A stretch of 44,764 bases of DNA from Mycetohabitans rhizoxinica HKI 454 (GCF_000198775.1 NC_014722.1:2176188-2220951); one strand, 5' to 3'. Positions 7,876 to 17,443 are shown, counted from the first letter of the stretch. Numbers and translations are program-made. Notes: generated by a model from the sequence alone, not told the origin.

Positions 7876-7892
7876 CGTACAGCTTTACGGGC
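7873..7892. repeat. Small hairpin at the junction of copy B and the tnpB relic
   Basis: GCCCGT at 7873-7878 and ACGGGC at 7887-7892 can pair, with an 8-nt loop. It lies exactly where similarity to copy A ends and overlaps the stop of the tnpB frame. IS200/IS605 elements carry subterminal hairpins at their ends, so it may mark the element end; a chance hairpin is possible. Confidence 0.4.
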
Positions 7893-8163
7893 GCTTCCCT
7901 GCAATATCGCGCATTGCCTGCAAGCCGGCCCGCTTGGCAAAAAAGTTGGCGTAGGCACGTCCCAAGTTCTTGAGCGTCTGTTGCAGCGGATGCGTCAGTG
8001 CATCGGCCAGCCACGACGTTTCAGGCCCGTTGCGCCATTCGGTGAGTAGCTTACATAATTGGCGTAGCTCAACTTCTTCTCGCCGTGCTCGCCACAGCAG
8101 CCGGCTTCGGTAGGCAGCCGGAGACCAAGCAGCGATCGCGTCGTCCGCCGCGGCAACGCCGAG
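7885..8163 (-). pseudogene. IS605-family TnpB (OrfB), N-terminal fragment
   Basis: Read on the minus strand, this gives an open stretch containing LCKLLTEWRNGPETSWLADA followed by LTHPLQQTLKNLGRAYANFF and AKRAG. This is the typical N-terminal region of TnpB/OrfB proteins (WL…P.. PLQQ.L..L..A..NFFAKRA). After it the frame ends at 7885 within about ten residues, where an intact protein would continue for some 300 residues with the RuvC domain. The true N-terminus is also missing. It is a dead fragment, the only clear trace of an insertion sequence in the window. Confidence 0.72.
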
Positions 8164-8221
8164 TCTAGGAGCGCACCTTCGGCGATCAAGACGAGAAAAC
8201 GAGGGAATGGCGGGAACGCAC

Positions 8222-9166
8222 TCAGATCATGAAATGCCCGCCAACGGCGCTGTCTTGCGCGTCGCGGCGTGGTGCGTCGGACACCTCACGTAGCGCGGCG
8301 ACCCACTTACGGGCGCTCAACCCGCACGCCTTCTCAATGACCTTCGCGCGGTCGGTCAGTACGTTCCAATCAATCGACAACGCGGGCCCGGAGAAAGCCA
8401 GCACGACGCGGTTGCCCTCATGCACCTCGGGCAACGCGATGACCCGCGCATCGAACGCCGCGCGTAAATGGCGCAAGTTGCGCACAAAGCTCGGATGGTC
8501 GCCGAACAGGTTAACCGTCACCACTGCGGCGGCGCCGAGGCACGCGCGGCACGCGCGATAAAACGCGACGGAATCGAGCACCGGGCCGCGTGCGGTTGCG
8601 TCATACAGGTCGATCTGCATCGCGCCGACCGTACCGTGATTCGCGGGGTCATTGACAAAATCCCATGCATCGATCTGGAGCACGCTCAAGCGGCGGTCGT
8701 CGGGCGGCAACTCAAACATGCTGCGCGCGGCAATGATCACCGCCGGGTTCAATTCCACCGCATCGACATGCGAGCGCAAAAAATGCCGATGGCAAAACTT
8801 GGTCAAGGCTGCCGCCCCCAAGCCTAGTTGCACGATGCGCTTGGGCGGCGCGAGAAAGAGCAACCACGCCATCATCTGCTGCGCGTATTCGAGCTCGATA
8901 TCGAACGGCTTTTTCAGCCGCATCGCGCCCTGTATCCATTCCGTGCCGAAATGCAGGTAGCGCACGCCCCCTTCTTCGGAAAACGTCACCGGCGCAAAAC
9001 GGGCCTTGCGCGGGACTTTGAGCATGGGCGCGGCCCCGTGCTGCGCTGCGCTAACGTATTCGTCGCGTTCCGTGCATCGGGCGGCGCCGCGCGATGGTTG
9101 CGCGGCCCGCTCACCGCGCTGGAAGGCGCGCGCTTCCGCCGACGCGCGCTTGATCAAGGATGTCAT
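8222..9166 (-). CDS. Spermidine-synthase-like SAM-fold protein
   Basis: About 314 residues from the ATG at 9166 (MTSLIKRASAEA); the open frame extends to 9217, but the extension looks non-native. The core is a class I methyltransferase-type Rossmann fold of the polyamine synthase family: IVQLGLGAAALTKFCHRHF (nucleotide-binding loop), VDAVELNPAVIIAAR (acidic residue at the end of strand 2), LSVLQIDAWDFV, and MQIDLYDATARGP, where the family has a D-x-x-D-type active-site segment. Many Burkholderia carry such stand-alone SpeE-like proteins of unknown substrate, without a partner decarboxylase gene, as here. Aminopropyl transfer is therefore not assured. Confidence 0.75.
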   Translation of the reverse strand: MTSLIKRASAEARAFQRGERAAQPSRGAARCTERDEYVSAAQHGAAPMLKVPRKARFAPVTFSEEGGVRYLHFGTEWIQGAMRLKKPFDIELEYAQQMMAWLLFLAPPKRIVQLGLGAAALTKFCHRHFLRSHVDAVELNPAVIIAARSMFELPPDDRRLSVLQIDAWDFVNDPANHGTVGAMQIDLYDATARGPVLDSVAFYRACRACLGAAAVVTVNLFGDHPSFVRNLRHLRAAFDARVIALPEVHEGNRVVLAFSGPALSIDWNVLTDRAKVIEKACGLSARKWVAALREVSDAPRRDAQDSAVGGHFMI

Positions 9167-9274
9167 GTAACGAAGTCTTGCGTGTTGCACAGTTTTTGTT
9201 CGCCCGAAGCATAGCATCCGAAGCCGCGCGCCGGGTTACGCAACCCGTAATTGAGTTGGGACGACCGGCGGTTG

Positions 9275-9437
9275 TCCACAGGTCGCGCGGCCATTCGGGT
9301 CAAACCGGAACTGCGTAACGCCGCTAAAAGCGCCCTCGGCAAAGGAGAAACGCTGTCGAGTCTTGCCGAACAATCGATCCGCGAGGGCATCGAGCGCCGT
9401 CGCAATCCAAGCGAATGCATTGCCCGCGGCATCGCGG
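9275..9437 (+). pseudogene. Relic of a small antitoxin-like protein (YlcI/YnfO type)
   Basis: The frame gives AAIRVKPELRNAAKSALGKG, ETLSSLAEQSIREGIERRRN and PSECIARGIA. This matches the ribbon-helix-helix-type start and helices of YlcI/YnfO-like or ParD-like antitoxins (I.V.PELR..AE..L..GETLS.F.E..). After 9437 the sense is lost because the sequence runs into the end of the convergent glycosylase gene. No good start codon with a ribosome site is seen, and no toxin gene follows. I read it as a truncated, inactive remnant. Confidence 0.55.
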
Positions 9438-9442
9438 TGTGG

Positions 9443-9919
9443 TCAGGAAAGAATCTTCCGCCAACACGAGAGCTTCTGTTCAAACGACAGCATCGCATAC
9501 GCCGGACTCGACGAAGGCAGTACAAGCGTCTCATAGCCGGCGGCACCAATCACATCGGCAAACCGCCCCGCCGTCTTCCCGTTGAAACATACCTTCTTCA
9601 ACTTCGGCGCATGCTCTCTCAATGACTTGAAGTCGTTCGGCTTCGCATTTCGAATCGCCGAATCCAAACTTCCTTCTCGATGACAGGCAGCAAGCACATC
9701 CCAGACCCCGATTCCGTGCATCAGCACGCGTTCAAGCCGCGCCCCGTAATCGAGTTTGTGCAATGCCGGCTCGCCCAGCACGGCTCCCAACAACCGCCAG
9801 AACTGATTGCGCGGATGGGCATAGTACTGCCCTGCCCCGAGCGATGCTTCGCCAGGAAAACTGCCCAGCATCAGAATCGTCGTATCGAGCCTGATCACCG
9901 GCGGAAAACCTTGCAACAT
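9443..9919 (-). CDS. DNA-deoxyinosine glycosylase (uracil-DNA glycosylase family 6)
   Basis: A 158-residue protein with the signature of the hypoxanthine-DNA glycosylase family: LMLGSFPGEASLGAGQYYAH followed by PRNQFWRLLGAVLGE near the N-terminus, and the C-terminal LPSSSPAYAMLSFEQKLSCW. This family removes hypoxanthine, the product of adenine deamination, from DNA. It has the UDG fold but lacks the standard uracil-site residues. Its start lies 7 bp after the ubiC stop, so it is probably the last gene of the htpG-ubiC unit. The length is normal. A Mug-type G/U mismatch glycosylase is the alternative, but the PGEASL…QYYAHPRNQFW motif favours family 6. Confidence 0.85.
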   Translation of the reverse strand: MLQGFPPVIRLDTTILMLGSFPGEASLGAGQYYAHPRNQFWRLLGAVLGEPALHKLDYGARLERVLMHGIGVWDVLAACHREGSLDSAIRNAKPNDFKSLREHAPKLKKVCFNGKTAGRFADVIGAAGYETLVLPSSSPAYAMLSFEQKLSCWRKILS

Positions 9920-9926
9920 GAGCAGT

Positions 9927-10508
9927 TTAATCAGTAGTCAGGGTCCACATTGCTGGCAGGAAGCACTCGGTCACCATCAGCGGCAGCCGATGACGGGTAA
10001 ACACCGAGCGCCGCGCGACGCACGCGTGCGGCCGATCCCGGCCTAGCTGCGCGACGGCGAACCGGTACAGCGGATGGGCGCCATCGACGCGCCGGCTCAC
10101 AATCGGCGAGCGTGTCACCGTCATGTCCGCATACAACAGCTCGGCCAGCGCTCGCGTACGCAACCGTCGCACGGCCTGCCATACGCCGCGGCTCGCACGC
10201 AGCGGCGTGACGCTGTGCGCGGCCACCACGGCCACGCCATCCACCGCGAGCACGACCTCGCGAATCCACACCGGCGCGCGGCGTGCGAGGCGCAACACGC
10301 GCGCCTCGTCGCGCCACGCAACACCCACCTTCTCGCAGGCGACCCGCACGGTCACCCGACCGAGCGTGCCCAAATGACGCGTAAGCGAGCCCGCGCGGGT
10401 TACCCAGTCCTTCTGCGCGGCACTGAAGGCGGCACGCGGTCGCGCCCGCCAACCGTCGCCGTGCGCCGAAAACCGTCCGCCCGAGCGCCGCTCAAGCGTG
10501 CCGTTCAA
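9927..10508 (-). CDS. ubiC: Chorismate pyruvate-lyase UbiC
   Basis: A 193-residue protein. UbiC converts chorismate to 4-hydroxybenzoate plus pyruvate, the first committed step of ubiquinone synthesis, in the cytosol. Family features are [16 protein letters not shown] near the N-terminus, [20 protein letters not shown] in the middle, the glycine-poor loop before [15 protein letters not shown] and the C-terminal [21 protein letters not shown] with its conserved Glu. The start is a TTG overlapping the htpG stop in the sequence TTGA (10505-10508), so translation is coupled to htpG. The N-terminal Arg-rich stretch is longer than in E. coli. Confidence 0.9.
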   Translation of the reverse strand: MNGTLERRSGGRFSAHGDGWRARPRAAFSAAQKDWVTRAGSLTRHLGTLGRVTVRVACEKVGVAWRDEARVLRLARRAPVWIREVVLAVDGVAVVAAHSVTPLRASRGVWQAVRRLRTRALAELLYADMTVTRSPIVSRRVDGAHPLYRFAVAQLGRDRPHACVARRSVFTRHRLPLMVTECFLPAMWTLTTD

Positions 10509-12403
10509 TGCGCGTCCGACAGCAACAATGTGTTGGTGCGCTTGACAAAGCTCGCTGGATCATCGAGCGCGCCCCCCTCGGCGAGCAGCGCCTGGTCGAA
10601 CAGCAAGTGGCACCAGTCGGCAAAGTCCGCTGCGTCCGGCGACAACTGCTTGATCAACGCGTGATCCGGGTTCACTTCGAGGATCGGATGGAAATCGGGC
10701 GCTTTCTGGCCGGCCGCCTTCAACATTCGCTGCAGGTAGCCACTCATCTGTCCCTCGTCGGCCACCAGGCAACTCGGCGAGTCGGTCAGGCGGAATGTGA
10801 GGCGCACGTCCTTGGCCTTTTCCTTGAGCACGTCCTTCATCCGCTCGACCAGCGGCTTCAGGTCCTCACTGACCTTTTCCTGAGCCTTTTTCTCCTCGTC
10901 GTTCAACGCACCCAGATCCAGATCGCCACGGGCGACGCTGGCCAGCGGCTTGCCGTCGAACTCATGCAAGAACGACAGCATCCATTCGTCGACGCGATCG
11001 GTCAACAGCAGCACCTCAACACCCTTCTTGCGGAATACCTCCAGGTGCGGACTGTTGCGCGCGGCTTGCCAACTGTCAGCGGTCACATAGTAGATCTTCG
11101 TCTGCTCTGGCTTCATCCGCGCGACGTAGTCGGCCAGCGACACATTCTGCTCGGCGCTGTCGGCCTGCGTCGACGCGAAGCGCAGCAGCTTGGCGATGCG
11201 CTCCCGATTCGCGAAGTCCTCACCCAGGCCCTCCTTGAGCACCTGACCGAATTCGCGCCAGAACGTCGCGTACTTCTGCTTGTCGGCGTCGTCGTCGGCA
11301 CCGGCCAGTTCCTCGAGCATCGACAGCACCCGCTTGGTGACGCCGTCGCGGATCGCCTTCACGTCGCGGCTTTCCTGCAGAATCTCACGCGACACGTTCA
11401 ACGGCAGGTCGTTTGAATCGACCACGCCCTTGATGAAGCGCAGGTAATTGGGCAACAACTGCTCGGCCTCATCCATGATGAATACGCGCTTCACATACAG
11501 TTTCAGCCCGCCGCGATGATCGCGGTTCCACATATCGAACGGAGCGCGACCGGGCACGTACAGCAACTGGGTATATTCGCTGCGTCCCTCGACGCGGTTA
11601 TGGGTCCAGGCAAGCGGCGCCTCATGATCATGCGACAAATGCTCGTAGAAGTGCTTGTACTGCTCGTCGCTGATCTCGCTCTTGGCACGCGTCCACAGGG
11701 CGCTGGCCTGGTTGATGGTCTCGTCCTCGTCCTTGACGACCATCTCGTTCTTTTCTGCGTCCCACTCCTCCTTCTTCATCAGGATCGGCAGGCCGATATG
11801 GTCCGAGTACTTTTGGATGATCGACTTGAGCCGGTAGGAGGACAGCAGCTCGTCTTCGCCCTCGCGCAGATGCAATGTGATCGACGTGCCGCGCTGCGCG
11901 CGTTGGATCGTCTCAACGCTAAATTCGCCGTCGCCCGCGCTTTCCCAACGCACCGCCTGGTCGGCAGGCAGGCCGGCGCGGCGCGATTCCACGGTGATCC
12001 GGTCCGCGACGATGAAGCCAGAATAGAAGCCAACGCCGAACTGGCCGATCAATGCCGCGTCCTTTTGCTGGTCGCCGGACAGCTGGGCAAAGAACTCCTT
12101 GGTGCCCGAGCGCGCGATCGTGCCTAGGTGCGAGACCGCGTCGTCACGGCTCATGCCAATCCCGTTGTCGTCGATCGTAATCGTGCGTGCGGCCTTGTCG
12201 TATGCGATCCGGATATGCAGGTTCGAGTCGTCTTCATACAGACCGGCATCGGCGATCGCCTCGAAACGCAGCTTGTCCGCCGCGTCGGACGCGTTCGAAA
12301 TCAGCTCACGCAGGAAAATTTCCTTGTTGCTGTACAGCGAGTGAATCATCAGTTGCAGAAGCTGCTTGACTTCCGCTTGGAAGCTCATGGTTTCTTGCGC
12401 CAT
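10505..12403 (-). CDS. htpG: HtpG, Hsp90-family chaperone
   Basis: A 632-residue protein, the normal HtpG length. The N-terminal GHKL ATPase motifs are intact: [20 protein letters not shown] (helix with the catalytic Glu and ATP-binding Asn), [12 protein letters not shown] and [17 protein letters not shown]. The middle domain carries [20 protein letters not shown] and [20 protein letters not shown], with the Arg that senses ATP. The C-terminal dimerisation domain ends in [13 protein letters not shown]. HtpG folds and remodels cytosolic client proteins under heat stress. A strong sigma-32 promoter lies about 55 bp upstream, and AAAGGA precedes the ATG. ubiC overlaps the stop. Confidence 0.97.
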   Translation of the reverse strand: MAQETMSFQAEVKQLLQLMIHSLYSNKEIFLRELISNASDAADKLRFEAIADAGLYEDDSNLHIRIAYDKAARTITIDDNGIGMSRDDAVSHLGTIARSGTKEFFAQLSGDQQKDAALIGQFGVGFYSGFIVADRITVESRRAGLPADQAVRWESAGDGEFSVETIQRAQRGTSITLHLREGEDELLSSYRLKSIIQKYSDHIGLPILMKKEEWDAEKNEMVVKDEDETINQASALWTRAKSEISDEQYKHFYEHLSHDHEAPLAWTHNRVEGRSEYTQLLYVPGRAPFDMWNRDHRGGLKLYVKRVFIMDEAEQLLPNYLRFIKGVVDSNDLPLNVSREILQESRDVKAIRDGVTKRVLSMLEELAGADDDADKQKYATFWREFGQVLKEGLGEDFANRERIAKLLRFASTQADSAEQNVSLADYVARMKPEQTKIYYVTADSWQAARNSPHLEVFRKKGVEVLLLTDRVDEWMLSFLHEFDGKPLASVARGDLDLGALNDEEKKAQEKVSEDLKPLVERMKDVLKEKAKDVRLTFRLTDSPSCLVADEGQMSGYLQRMLKAAGQKAPDFHPILEVNPDHALIKQLSPDAADFADWCHLLFDQALLAEGGALDDPASFVKRTNTLLLSDAH

Positions 12404-12423
12404 AGTCTAGGTCCTTTCAGCGA

Positions 12424-12435
12424 GTTGACGTCAAC
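12424..12435. repeat. Perfect 12-bp palindrome in the htpG leader
   Basis: GTTGACGTCAAC is a perfect palindrome lying between the sigma-32 promoter and the htpG start. It could be a transcription-factor site or chance; I know no regulator for it. Confidence 0.45.
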
Positions 12436-12466
12436 AGCACGAGGCCAGGTTTACCCGTGTCCGCGC

Positions 12467-12495
12467 AAATGGGGACGGCCCGCACCAAATTCAAG
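12467..12495 (-). promoter_or_regulatory. Sigma-32 (RpoH) promoter of htpG
   Basis: On the minus strand, CTTGAA (12495-12490) is followed by 15 bases and then CCCCATTT (12474-12467). This matches the heat-shock consensus CTTGAAA / CCCCATnT within the accepted spacing. Transcription would start near 12460, leaving a leader of about 55 nt before the htpG ATG. Confidence 0.85.
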
Positions 12496-12843
12496 ACTTG
12501 CCCAGGTACCGCGACAGAAACGCGCACAGCCCCAGCGCCGCGTGCGCTGGCCAACGCGGCGGCAACTCAAGGGTCTGGCGGTGATGGCGCTGGGCGTGAT
12601 CGCCACGGTCGCCGTCAAAAAAATGCGCGAGTGGATTGCCACCTATGTATCGCGTCACAGCGCCCTTAAATGTGCGCCTCGCAAGTGCTGCACGGCGCAA
12701 CACGTTACGATTGTCGTTCGTGACCGTGCCGCCCGCTCAGATCGACGAGGGCATTGCGTGCCTGGCCAGCCTAGTCCAGGCCCAAACCTGATCTGGCTCG
12801 GCCGGTCTCGCCCCTTGTATTTTCTTAACCCTTTGGAGTCCCC
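12496..12843. other. Spacer between htpG and the RidA gene
   Basis: No supported gene. One plus-strand frame contains a hydrophobic stretch (LKGLAVMALGVIATVAVKKM) that looks like a single membrane helix, but it lacks a credible start and ribosome site. The right end holds the leader of the RidA-family gene, with TTTGGAG at 12831-12837 as its ribosome site. Confidence 0.4.
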
Positions 12844-13302
12844 ATGTCGAATGTATACGATCAACTGAAAGCGCTCAGCATCGAGCTACCGACGGCCGGC
12901 GCACCGGCGGCCGCTTACGCGATGAGCGCGCAGGCAGGCAAGACGGTGTTCCTGTCCGGCCATATCGCCAAAAGGAACGGACAAGTCTGGGCCGGCAAGC
13001 TCGGTGACACGATCAGCACGGAAGAAGGACAACAGGCGGCGCGCAGCATTGCCATCGATCTGATTGCGACGCTGCACGCGCACGTGGGCGACCTGAACCG
13101 CGTCAAGCGCATTGTTAAGGTGATGAGCTTGGTCAATTCGACACCGGACTTCACCGAGCAGCACTTGGTGACGAACGGCGCGTCGGAGCTATTCACGGCG
13201 GTGTTCGGTGAACGCGGCAAGCATGCCCGCTCGGCGTTCGGCGTCGCGCAGATCCCGCTGGGTGCCTGCGTGGAAATCGAACTGATCGCCGAAGTCGAAT
13301 AA
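12844..13302 (+). CDS. RidA (YjgF/YER057c/UK114) family protein
   Basis: A 152-residue cytosolic protein of the longer RidA-like subgroup. RidA proteins hydrolyse reactive 2-aminoacrylate and related enamines or imines released by PLP enzymes. Family features are VFLSGHIAKRNGQVWAGKLG, DLNRVKRIVKVMSLVNSTPD and the C-terminal HARSAFGVAQIPLGACVEIE. Arg129 in ARSAFG aligns with the substrate-carboxylate-binding Arg105 of E. coli RidA, so catalysis is possible. The gene stands alone after a 440-bp spacer and has a good ribosome site (TTTGGAG). Confidence 0.9.
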   Translation: MSNVYDQLKALSIELPTAGAPAAAYAMSAQAGKTVFLSGHIAKRNGQVWAGKLGDTISTEEGQQAARSIAIDLIATLHAHVGDLNRVKRIVKVMSLVNSTPDFTEQHLVTNGASELFTAVFGERGKHARSAFGVAQIPLGACVEIELIAEVE

Positions 13303-13776
13303 CGGTATCCGCCCCGCGGCGCGCCGTTTCTTTTCCGGTGCTTGGAACAACCCGCGCCAACGCAACAGATTCGAGCAGGTCAACCACGAGACGGGGCAAC
13401 GCACGATCCTAGGGCGCGATGGCGGGGCGCGCCAACGACAGGAAGCGAGAACTGCGGATCGGCAGCAATGCGATAACGGCCATAGACAGAACTTTCTGGA
13501 CACGATTTAGACGACTTCGGACAGAATCCTTACACATCCCGAGCGGGCGTCGTAGGCGCGCCGCCATTCTTCGCGCATAATCTGCTAGCGTTACAGGCAG
13601 CATTCGGGCGTTGCGCGTCTATCCCAAGGTCGGGTCGTTTTGCGCGCGGCGCTGTTTTGATCACCATCATTTGAGCGCCCGCGCGGCACAGCCTTTGGCG
13701 GTTCTGCATCACGCCCCGCCATCGCATTGGACACGCCGCCGCGCGGGGATATTCACCCCTATCACGGCCTGGCTCC
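13303..13776. other. Intergenic stretch without a supported gene
   Basis: About 470 bp between the RidA gene and the GGDEF-EAL gene. I see only short frames; none has family features or a ribosome site. The right part is probably the promoter and leader of the GGDEF-EAL gene, but I could not assign -35/-10 boxes. Confidence 0.4.
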
Positions 13777-16125
13777 ATGACTCTTCCGCTGACTCCCTCC
13801 GCACGTGAGGCGCGTTTGCGCCGTGACGCGGCGGTGTCCAGGCAGCGCTCTTTGTGGGTCATCCCGTTTTTCGGATTGCTGGTGCTGATCCTGCTGTGGG
13901 CGGTGATCTATACGCGGCTACAAGTCGAGCGGGACAACGCCCAGCGCGAAGCCACGGCCTCGGCCGCGCTGCTGTCCGCGGCTTTTGAGCAGCATACGGT
14001 CAAGGCTATTCACCAGGTCGACCAGATCACCCGCTTCGTCAAATACGAATTCGAGAAGTCGCCGCAGCGCTTTAACTTGGCCAGCACGATCGAGAAAGGC
14101 GTGATCCAGAGCGACACACTGATCCAGGTCTCGCTGGTCGACGAGCATGGCTACCTGATCGCGAATACGGAGGATTCACGGCCCAAGCCGCTGAACCTGT
14201 CCGATCGTGAGCATTTTCAGGTCCATAAGCACGAGACGTTCGACCAACTGTATATCAGCAAGCCGGTACTGGGCCGCGTATCGCACCAATGGACGTTGCA
14301 ACTCACGCGCCGGCTCAACCATCGCGACGGCTCGTTCGCGGGCGTAGTCGTAGTGTCGGAAGATCCGAGCTATTTCACCAACGACTTCTACAACAGCGCG
14401 GCAATCGGCCGCAACGGCGTGATATCGGTAATCGCCGACACCGGCGCGGTGCTGGCGCGCCGCACTGGCAACACGCTGAACGCACCCGGCGCATTTTCCG
14501 CGACCGGCAGCTACCCGCTGTCCGAGCATGTGTCCGGCACCTACCGCGATCCGATCGACGGTGTGATGCGCATCGTGTCGTACCGCCACATCGACGGCTA
14601 TCCGCTCGGCGTCATGGTTGGCCTGTCGCAAAAGGAAGAATTTGCCGACTACGAACACACCCGCAATATCTACCTATTGATGGCTGGGTGCATTTCGATC
14701 GCGATTCTCGGCTTCTTCGGTGTGGCCACGAGCTTGATCCGCAAGCTGCTCGGCCGCGAGCGCGAGATGACGCACCTAGTCGAGTATGACTTGTTGACCG
14801 GCTTGCCAAACCGCTACCAGACGCTGCAGATTTTGCGCACCGAAGTCTCGCAGCCGGCAAACGTCGGCCGGCTCGCATTGTTGTTCATCGACCTGGACAA
14901 TTTCAAGACGGTCAACGATACGCTCGGCCACAACGCCGGCGACATCGTGCTACAAATGACATCGGCCCGGCTCGCGCAGACGGTCGATGGCAACGGCATC
15001 CTCGCGCGCATCGGCGGCGACGAGTTCGTTGTGATCGTCAAGGAGGATCACGTCGAACCGAAGGCGGTTCAGTTGGCCGAGGCGATTGCCGGCAGTTTCA
15101 TGAGGCCGTTCGACGTGCGCGGCAGCTCATTCGTGCTGCACGCAAGCATCGGCATCGCACTGCTCTCCAGTCCCAACGAAAGCGAAATCGATTTGCTAAA
15201 AAAGGCCGACCTGGCGATGTACAGCGCCAAGGATGCCGGCCGCGGGTGCTACCAGTTCTATTCGCCGCAGCTCGCGCACCGCGCCGACCATTTGATGAAA
15301 TGGGAGCAGCAACTGCGCGTCGCGCTTGCCGAGGGACAGTTGTTCCTCGCCTATCAGCCTAAGATCGACTTGACGCGCCGCTGCATCACCGGCTTCGAGG
15401 CACTGCTGCGCTGGAACCACCCGCAGCATGGTGAGATCACCGCAAGCGAGTTCATCACGATCGCCGAGTCCACCGGCCTGGTCGTGCCGATCGGCGAATA
15501 CGTGATTGACAGCGCGTGCCAGCAGCTCGCGCATTGGACCTCGCTCGGCTACGATACGCTGTCGCTGGCCATCAACATCTCGGCCGTGCAGTTCTGGCGC
15601 GGCGACGTGTTCGGGACCGTGGAGCGGGCGCTGCGCCGCCACAATTTGCCCGCACGACGCATTGAACTCGAGATCACGGAAACGGCGATGATGGAGTATC
15701 CTGAGATCGTCTCAGAGAAGGTCGCCGCGCTCAAGCGGCTTGGCGTGCGCATTGCGCTGGACGACTTCGGCACCGGTTATTCGTCGCTGTCCTACTTGAA
15801 TCGTTTTGCCGTCGACACACTGAAGATCGATCGCTCGTTCGTCCAGGCCATCCCCGCGGACCGCAATGTCTGCGTCATGGTGTCGGCAATCGTCAATTTG
15901 GCCCGCTCGCTGGGGTTGACCGTGGTCGTCGAAGGCACGGAAACCGAAGAGCAAATCGCATGGCTCTCGGGACTGGGCAACATCGAGGCACAGGGCTTCC
16001 TGTTCTCGCACCCAGTACCGCCCGACGAAGTGCATGCGCTGCTCGAGCGCTTCGGGGTGTGTTCACTCTCTGAACCAGGAGGCGTCGCAGCAACGCACGC
16101 CGTGCAACCACGTGTGTCCGCTTGA
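13777..16125 (+). CDS. Membrane GGDEF-EAL protein with periplasmic Cache-type sensor
   Basis: 782 residues. Layout: cytosolic N-terminus, membrane helix at about 27-46, periplasmic double-Cache-like sensor to about 295, second membrane helix at 298-321, GGDEF domain (about 335-495) and EAL domain (about 510-765). The diguanylate cyclase motif GGDEF is at 413-417. The phosphodiesterase motif EAL is at 541-543, with ELEITE and DDFGTGYSSLSYLNRF later, so both active sites look intact. Such proteins make and/or degrade cyclic di-GMP, controlling motility, biofilm and virulence; which activity dominates cannot be read from sequence. The start ATG lacks a strong ribosome site. Its stop is close to the start of the chromate-transporter-type gene. 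Confidence 0.93.
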   Translation: MTLPLTPSAREARLRRDAAVSRQRSLWVIPFFGLLVLILLWAVIYTRLQVERDNAQREATASAALLSAAFEQHTVKAIHQVDQITRFVKYEFEKSPQRFNLASTIEKGVIQSDTLIQVSLVDEHGYLIANTEDSRPKPLNLSDREHFQVHKHETFDQLYISKPVLGRVSHQWTLQLTRRLNHRDGSFAGVVVVSEDPSYFTNDFYNSAAIGRNGVISVIADTGAVLARRTGNTLNAPGAFSATGSYPLSEHVSGTYRDPIDGVMRIVSYRHIDGYPLGVMVGLSQKEEFADYEHTRNIYLLMAGCISIAILGFFGVATSLIRKLLGREREMTHLVEYDLLTGLPNRYQTLQILRTEVSQPANVGRLALLFIDLDNFKTVNDTLGHNAGDIVLQMTSARLAQTVDGNGILARIGGDEFVVIVKEDHVEPKAVQLAEAIAGSFMRPFDVRGSSFVLHASIGIALLSSPNESEIDLLKKADLAMYSAKDAGRGCYQFYSPQLAHRADHLMKWEQQLRVALAEGQLFLAYQPKIDLTRRCITGFEALLRWNHPQHGEITASEFITIAESTGLVVPIGEYVIDSACQQLAHWTSLGYDTLSLAINISAVQFWRGDVFGTVERALRRHNLPARRIELEITETAMMEYPEIVSEKVAALKRLGVRIALDDFGTGYSSLSYLNRFAVDTLKIDRSFVQAIPADRNVCVMVSAIVNLARSLGLTVVVEGTETEEQIAWLSGLGNIEAQGFLFSHPVPPDEVHALLERFGVCSLSEPGGVAATHAVQPRVSA

Positions 16126-16135
16126 ATCTCGTGCC

Positions 16136-17434
16136 GTGCCGCATAATCGATCTCACCTTCCGTCCGTCACCTCCCCACCGGCCGCGCCGGCGCCCTCGTC
16201 TGCCACCGGCGTCGATGGCGGAGCGCTTCAGCCGCAGGCGGCACAGAATGCGCGCTCCCGCCAAGAGCCATTGTGGTCGCTGCTGCTGGTCATCGCCGGT
16301 CTGTCATCCGTTTCATGGGGTGGGCTGTCACTGATTGCGCAACTGGAGCGTCACTATGTTGAGCGCAAGCAACTGTTCAACCGGCTCGACTACCTGAATC
16401 TGGTCGCGCTGGCCTGGCTGATTCCCGGGCCGGTCGGTTGCAATGTCGCGGTCCAGGTCGGCGCCGCACTGCGAGGCTGGCGGGGCGCGTGGATGGCCGG
16501 TCTTGGCAGCGTGCTGCCCTTCGCGATCGTGATGACCGTGATGGCGATGTTCTATCGCACGCCGACCGTGGCATCGCTCGCGTCGCAATCGTTGGTCACG
16601 CACTTCAGCGTCGTACTGGCATCGTTGATCGGCATGACCTGGATCAAACAGGTGCGCACCCTGGTACGAGGCCCGATTGACTGGGCCACGGCCATCGTAG
16701 CCAGCGTCACGCTGCTGTTCCTACATAGCCCGGCCGTCTATGTCGCGCTGCTTGGCGCCGCGTTCATACTGGGTTGGTTCACGAGTCCGGCGTCCGAGCA
16801 GCAGACGAAATCAGCATTCGTGCTGTGCCGCACCGACTCACTGCTGCTGATCTTGCTCGCCGTGCTGCTCGGACTGTACGCCTTGCCCCTGCCGCTGCCA
16901 TCGAGCAGCGCCATGCTGTGGCTGTGGCCCCGGCTGGTCGGTGCGGGCCTGACGCTGTTCGGCGGCGGATTCTCGGCACTGCCGGTATTCAAAACGTTGT
17001 TCGTGCCGCCGGTCTTGGACATCTCCGACAGCGAGTTTACTTTTGTCTTCGCGCTGTCGCCGGTCTCGCCTGGTCCGTTGTTGAACGTGGTGCCGTTTTT
17101 CGGGTATCTGGTCGGACACATCCCCGGCGCACTGCTCGCCACTTTTTCGGTATTCGTGCCATCGGCGACGCTGGTGGTCATCGCGCAGCGCAACTTGAAG
17201 ACGCTCGAATCGCATCCGCGTTTCAAATCCGCGATGCGGGTGTTGCGCGTGGCGACAACGGCATTTCTTGTATCGGCCGTCGCCAAGATCGCGTGGCAAG
17301 TACCCATGGAGCCGATTTACGCGGTCACCGCCGCATTCGCGCTGACGTGCTTCTGTCGCACCAAGGTGCCGGTCTATGCAGTGTACGCGACCGTGGCACT
17401 CACCTACATGCTGGTCCTCTGGCAAACCGCATAG
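16136..17434 (+). CDS. Chromate transporter (CHR) family membrane protein
   Basis: About 432 residues from a GTG at 16136. The frame is open from 16034, but that part overlaps the GGDEF-EAL gene and looks non-native. It is the long, two-halved CHR form. The N-terminal half has SWGGLSLIAQLERHYVERKQ, then LVALAWLIPGPVGCNVAVQV and a following G. The C-terminal half has GAGLTLFGGGFSALPVFKTL and FALSPVSPGPLLNVVPFFGY. The paired glycine/proline motifs (PGPVGCN, SPGPLLN) are the family hallmark. Characterised members export chromate; many chromosomal homologs have unknown physiological substrates. About ten membrane helices are visible. It is convergent with the next gene, 9 bp away. Confidence 0.85.
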   Translation: MPHNRSHLPSVTSPPAAPAPSSATGVDGGALQPQAAQNARSRQEPLWSLLLVIAGLSSVSWGGLSLIAQLERHYVERKQLFNRLDYLNLVALAWLIPGPVGCNVAVQVGAALRGWRGAWMAGLGSVLPFAIVMTVMAMFYRTPTVASLASQSLVTHFSVVLASLIGMTWIKQVRTLVRGPIDWATAIVASVTLLFLHSPAVYVALLGAAFILGWFTSPASEQQTKSAFVLCRTDSLLLILLAVLLGLYALPLPLPSSSAMLWLWPRLVGAGLTLFGGGFSALPVFKTLFVPPVLDISDSEFTFVFALSPVSPGPLLNVVPFFGYLVGHIPGALLATFSVFVPSATLVVIAQRNLKTLESHPRFKSAMRVLRVATTAFLVSAVAKIAWQVPMEPIYAVTAAFALTCFCRTKVPVYAVYATVALTYMLVLWQTA

Positions 17435-17443
17435 CGGCCACGG

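Noticed and set aside
10508..11416. Long plus-strand open frame (302 codons) opposite htpG
   Set aside because: It lies wholly antisense to an unmistakable htpG and encodes low-complexity Arg/Gln/Leu sequence; a shadow of GC-rich coding DNA.
13409..13503. Minus-strand stretch resembling part of a tyrosine recombinase (AVIALLPIRSSRFLSL)
   Set aside because: Too short and without the catalytic residues; probably chance similarity.
16034..16135. Upstream start of the chromate-transporter-type gene
   Set aside because: It would overlap the conserved end of the GGDEF-EAL gene and adds non-family sequence; a GTG at 16136 is more likely.
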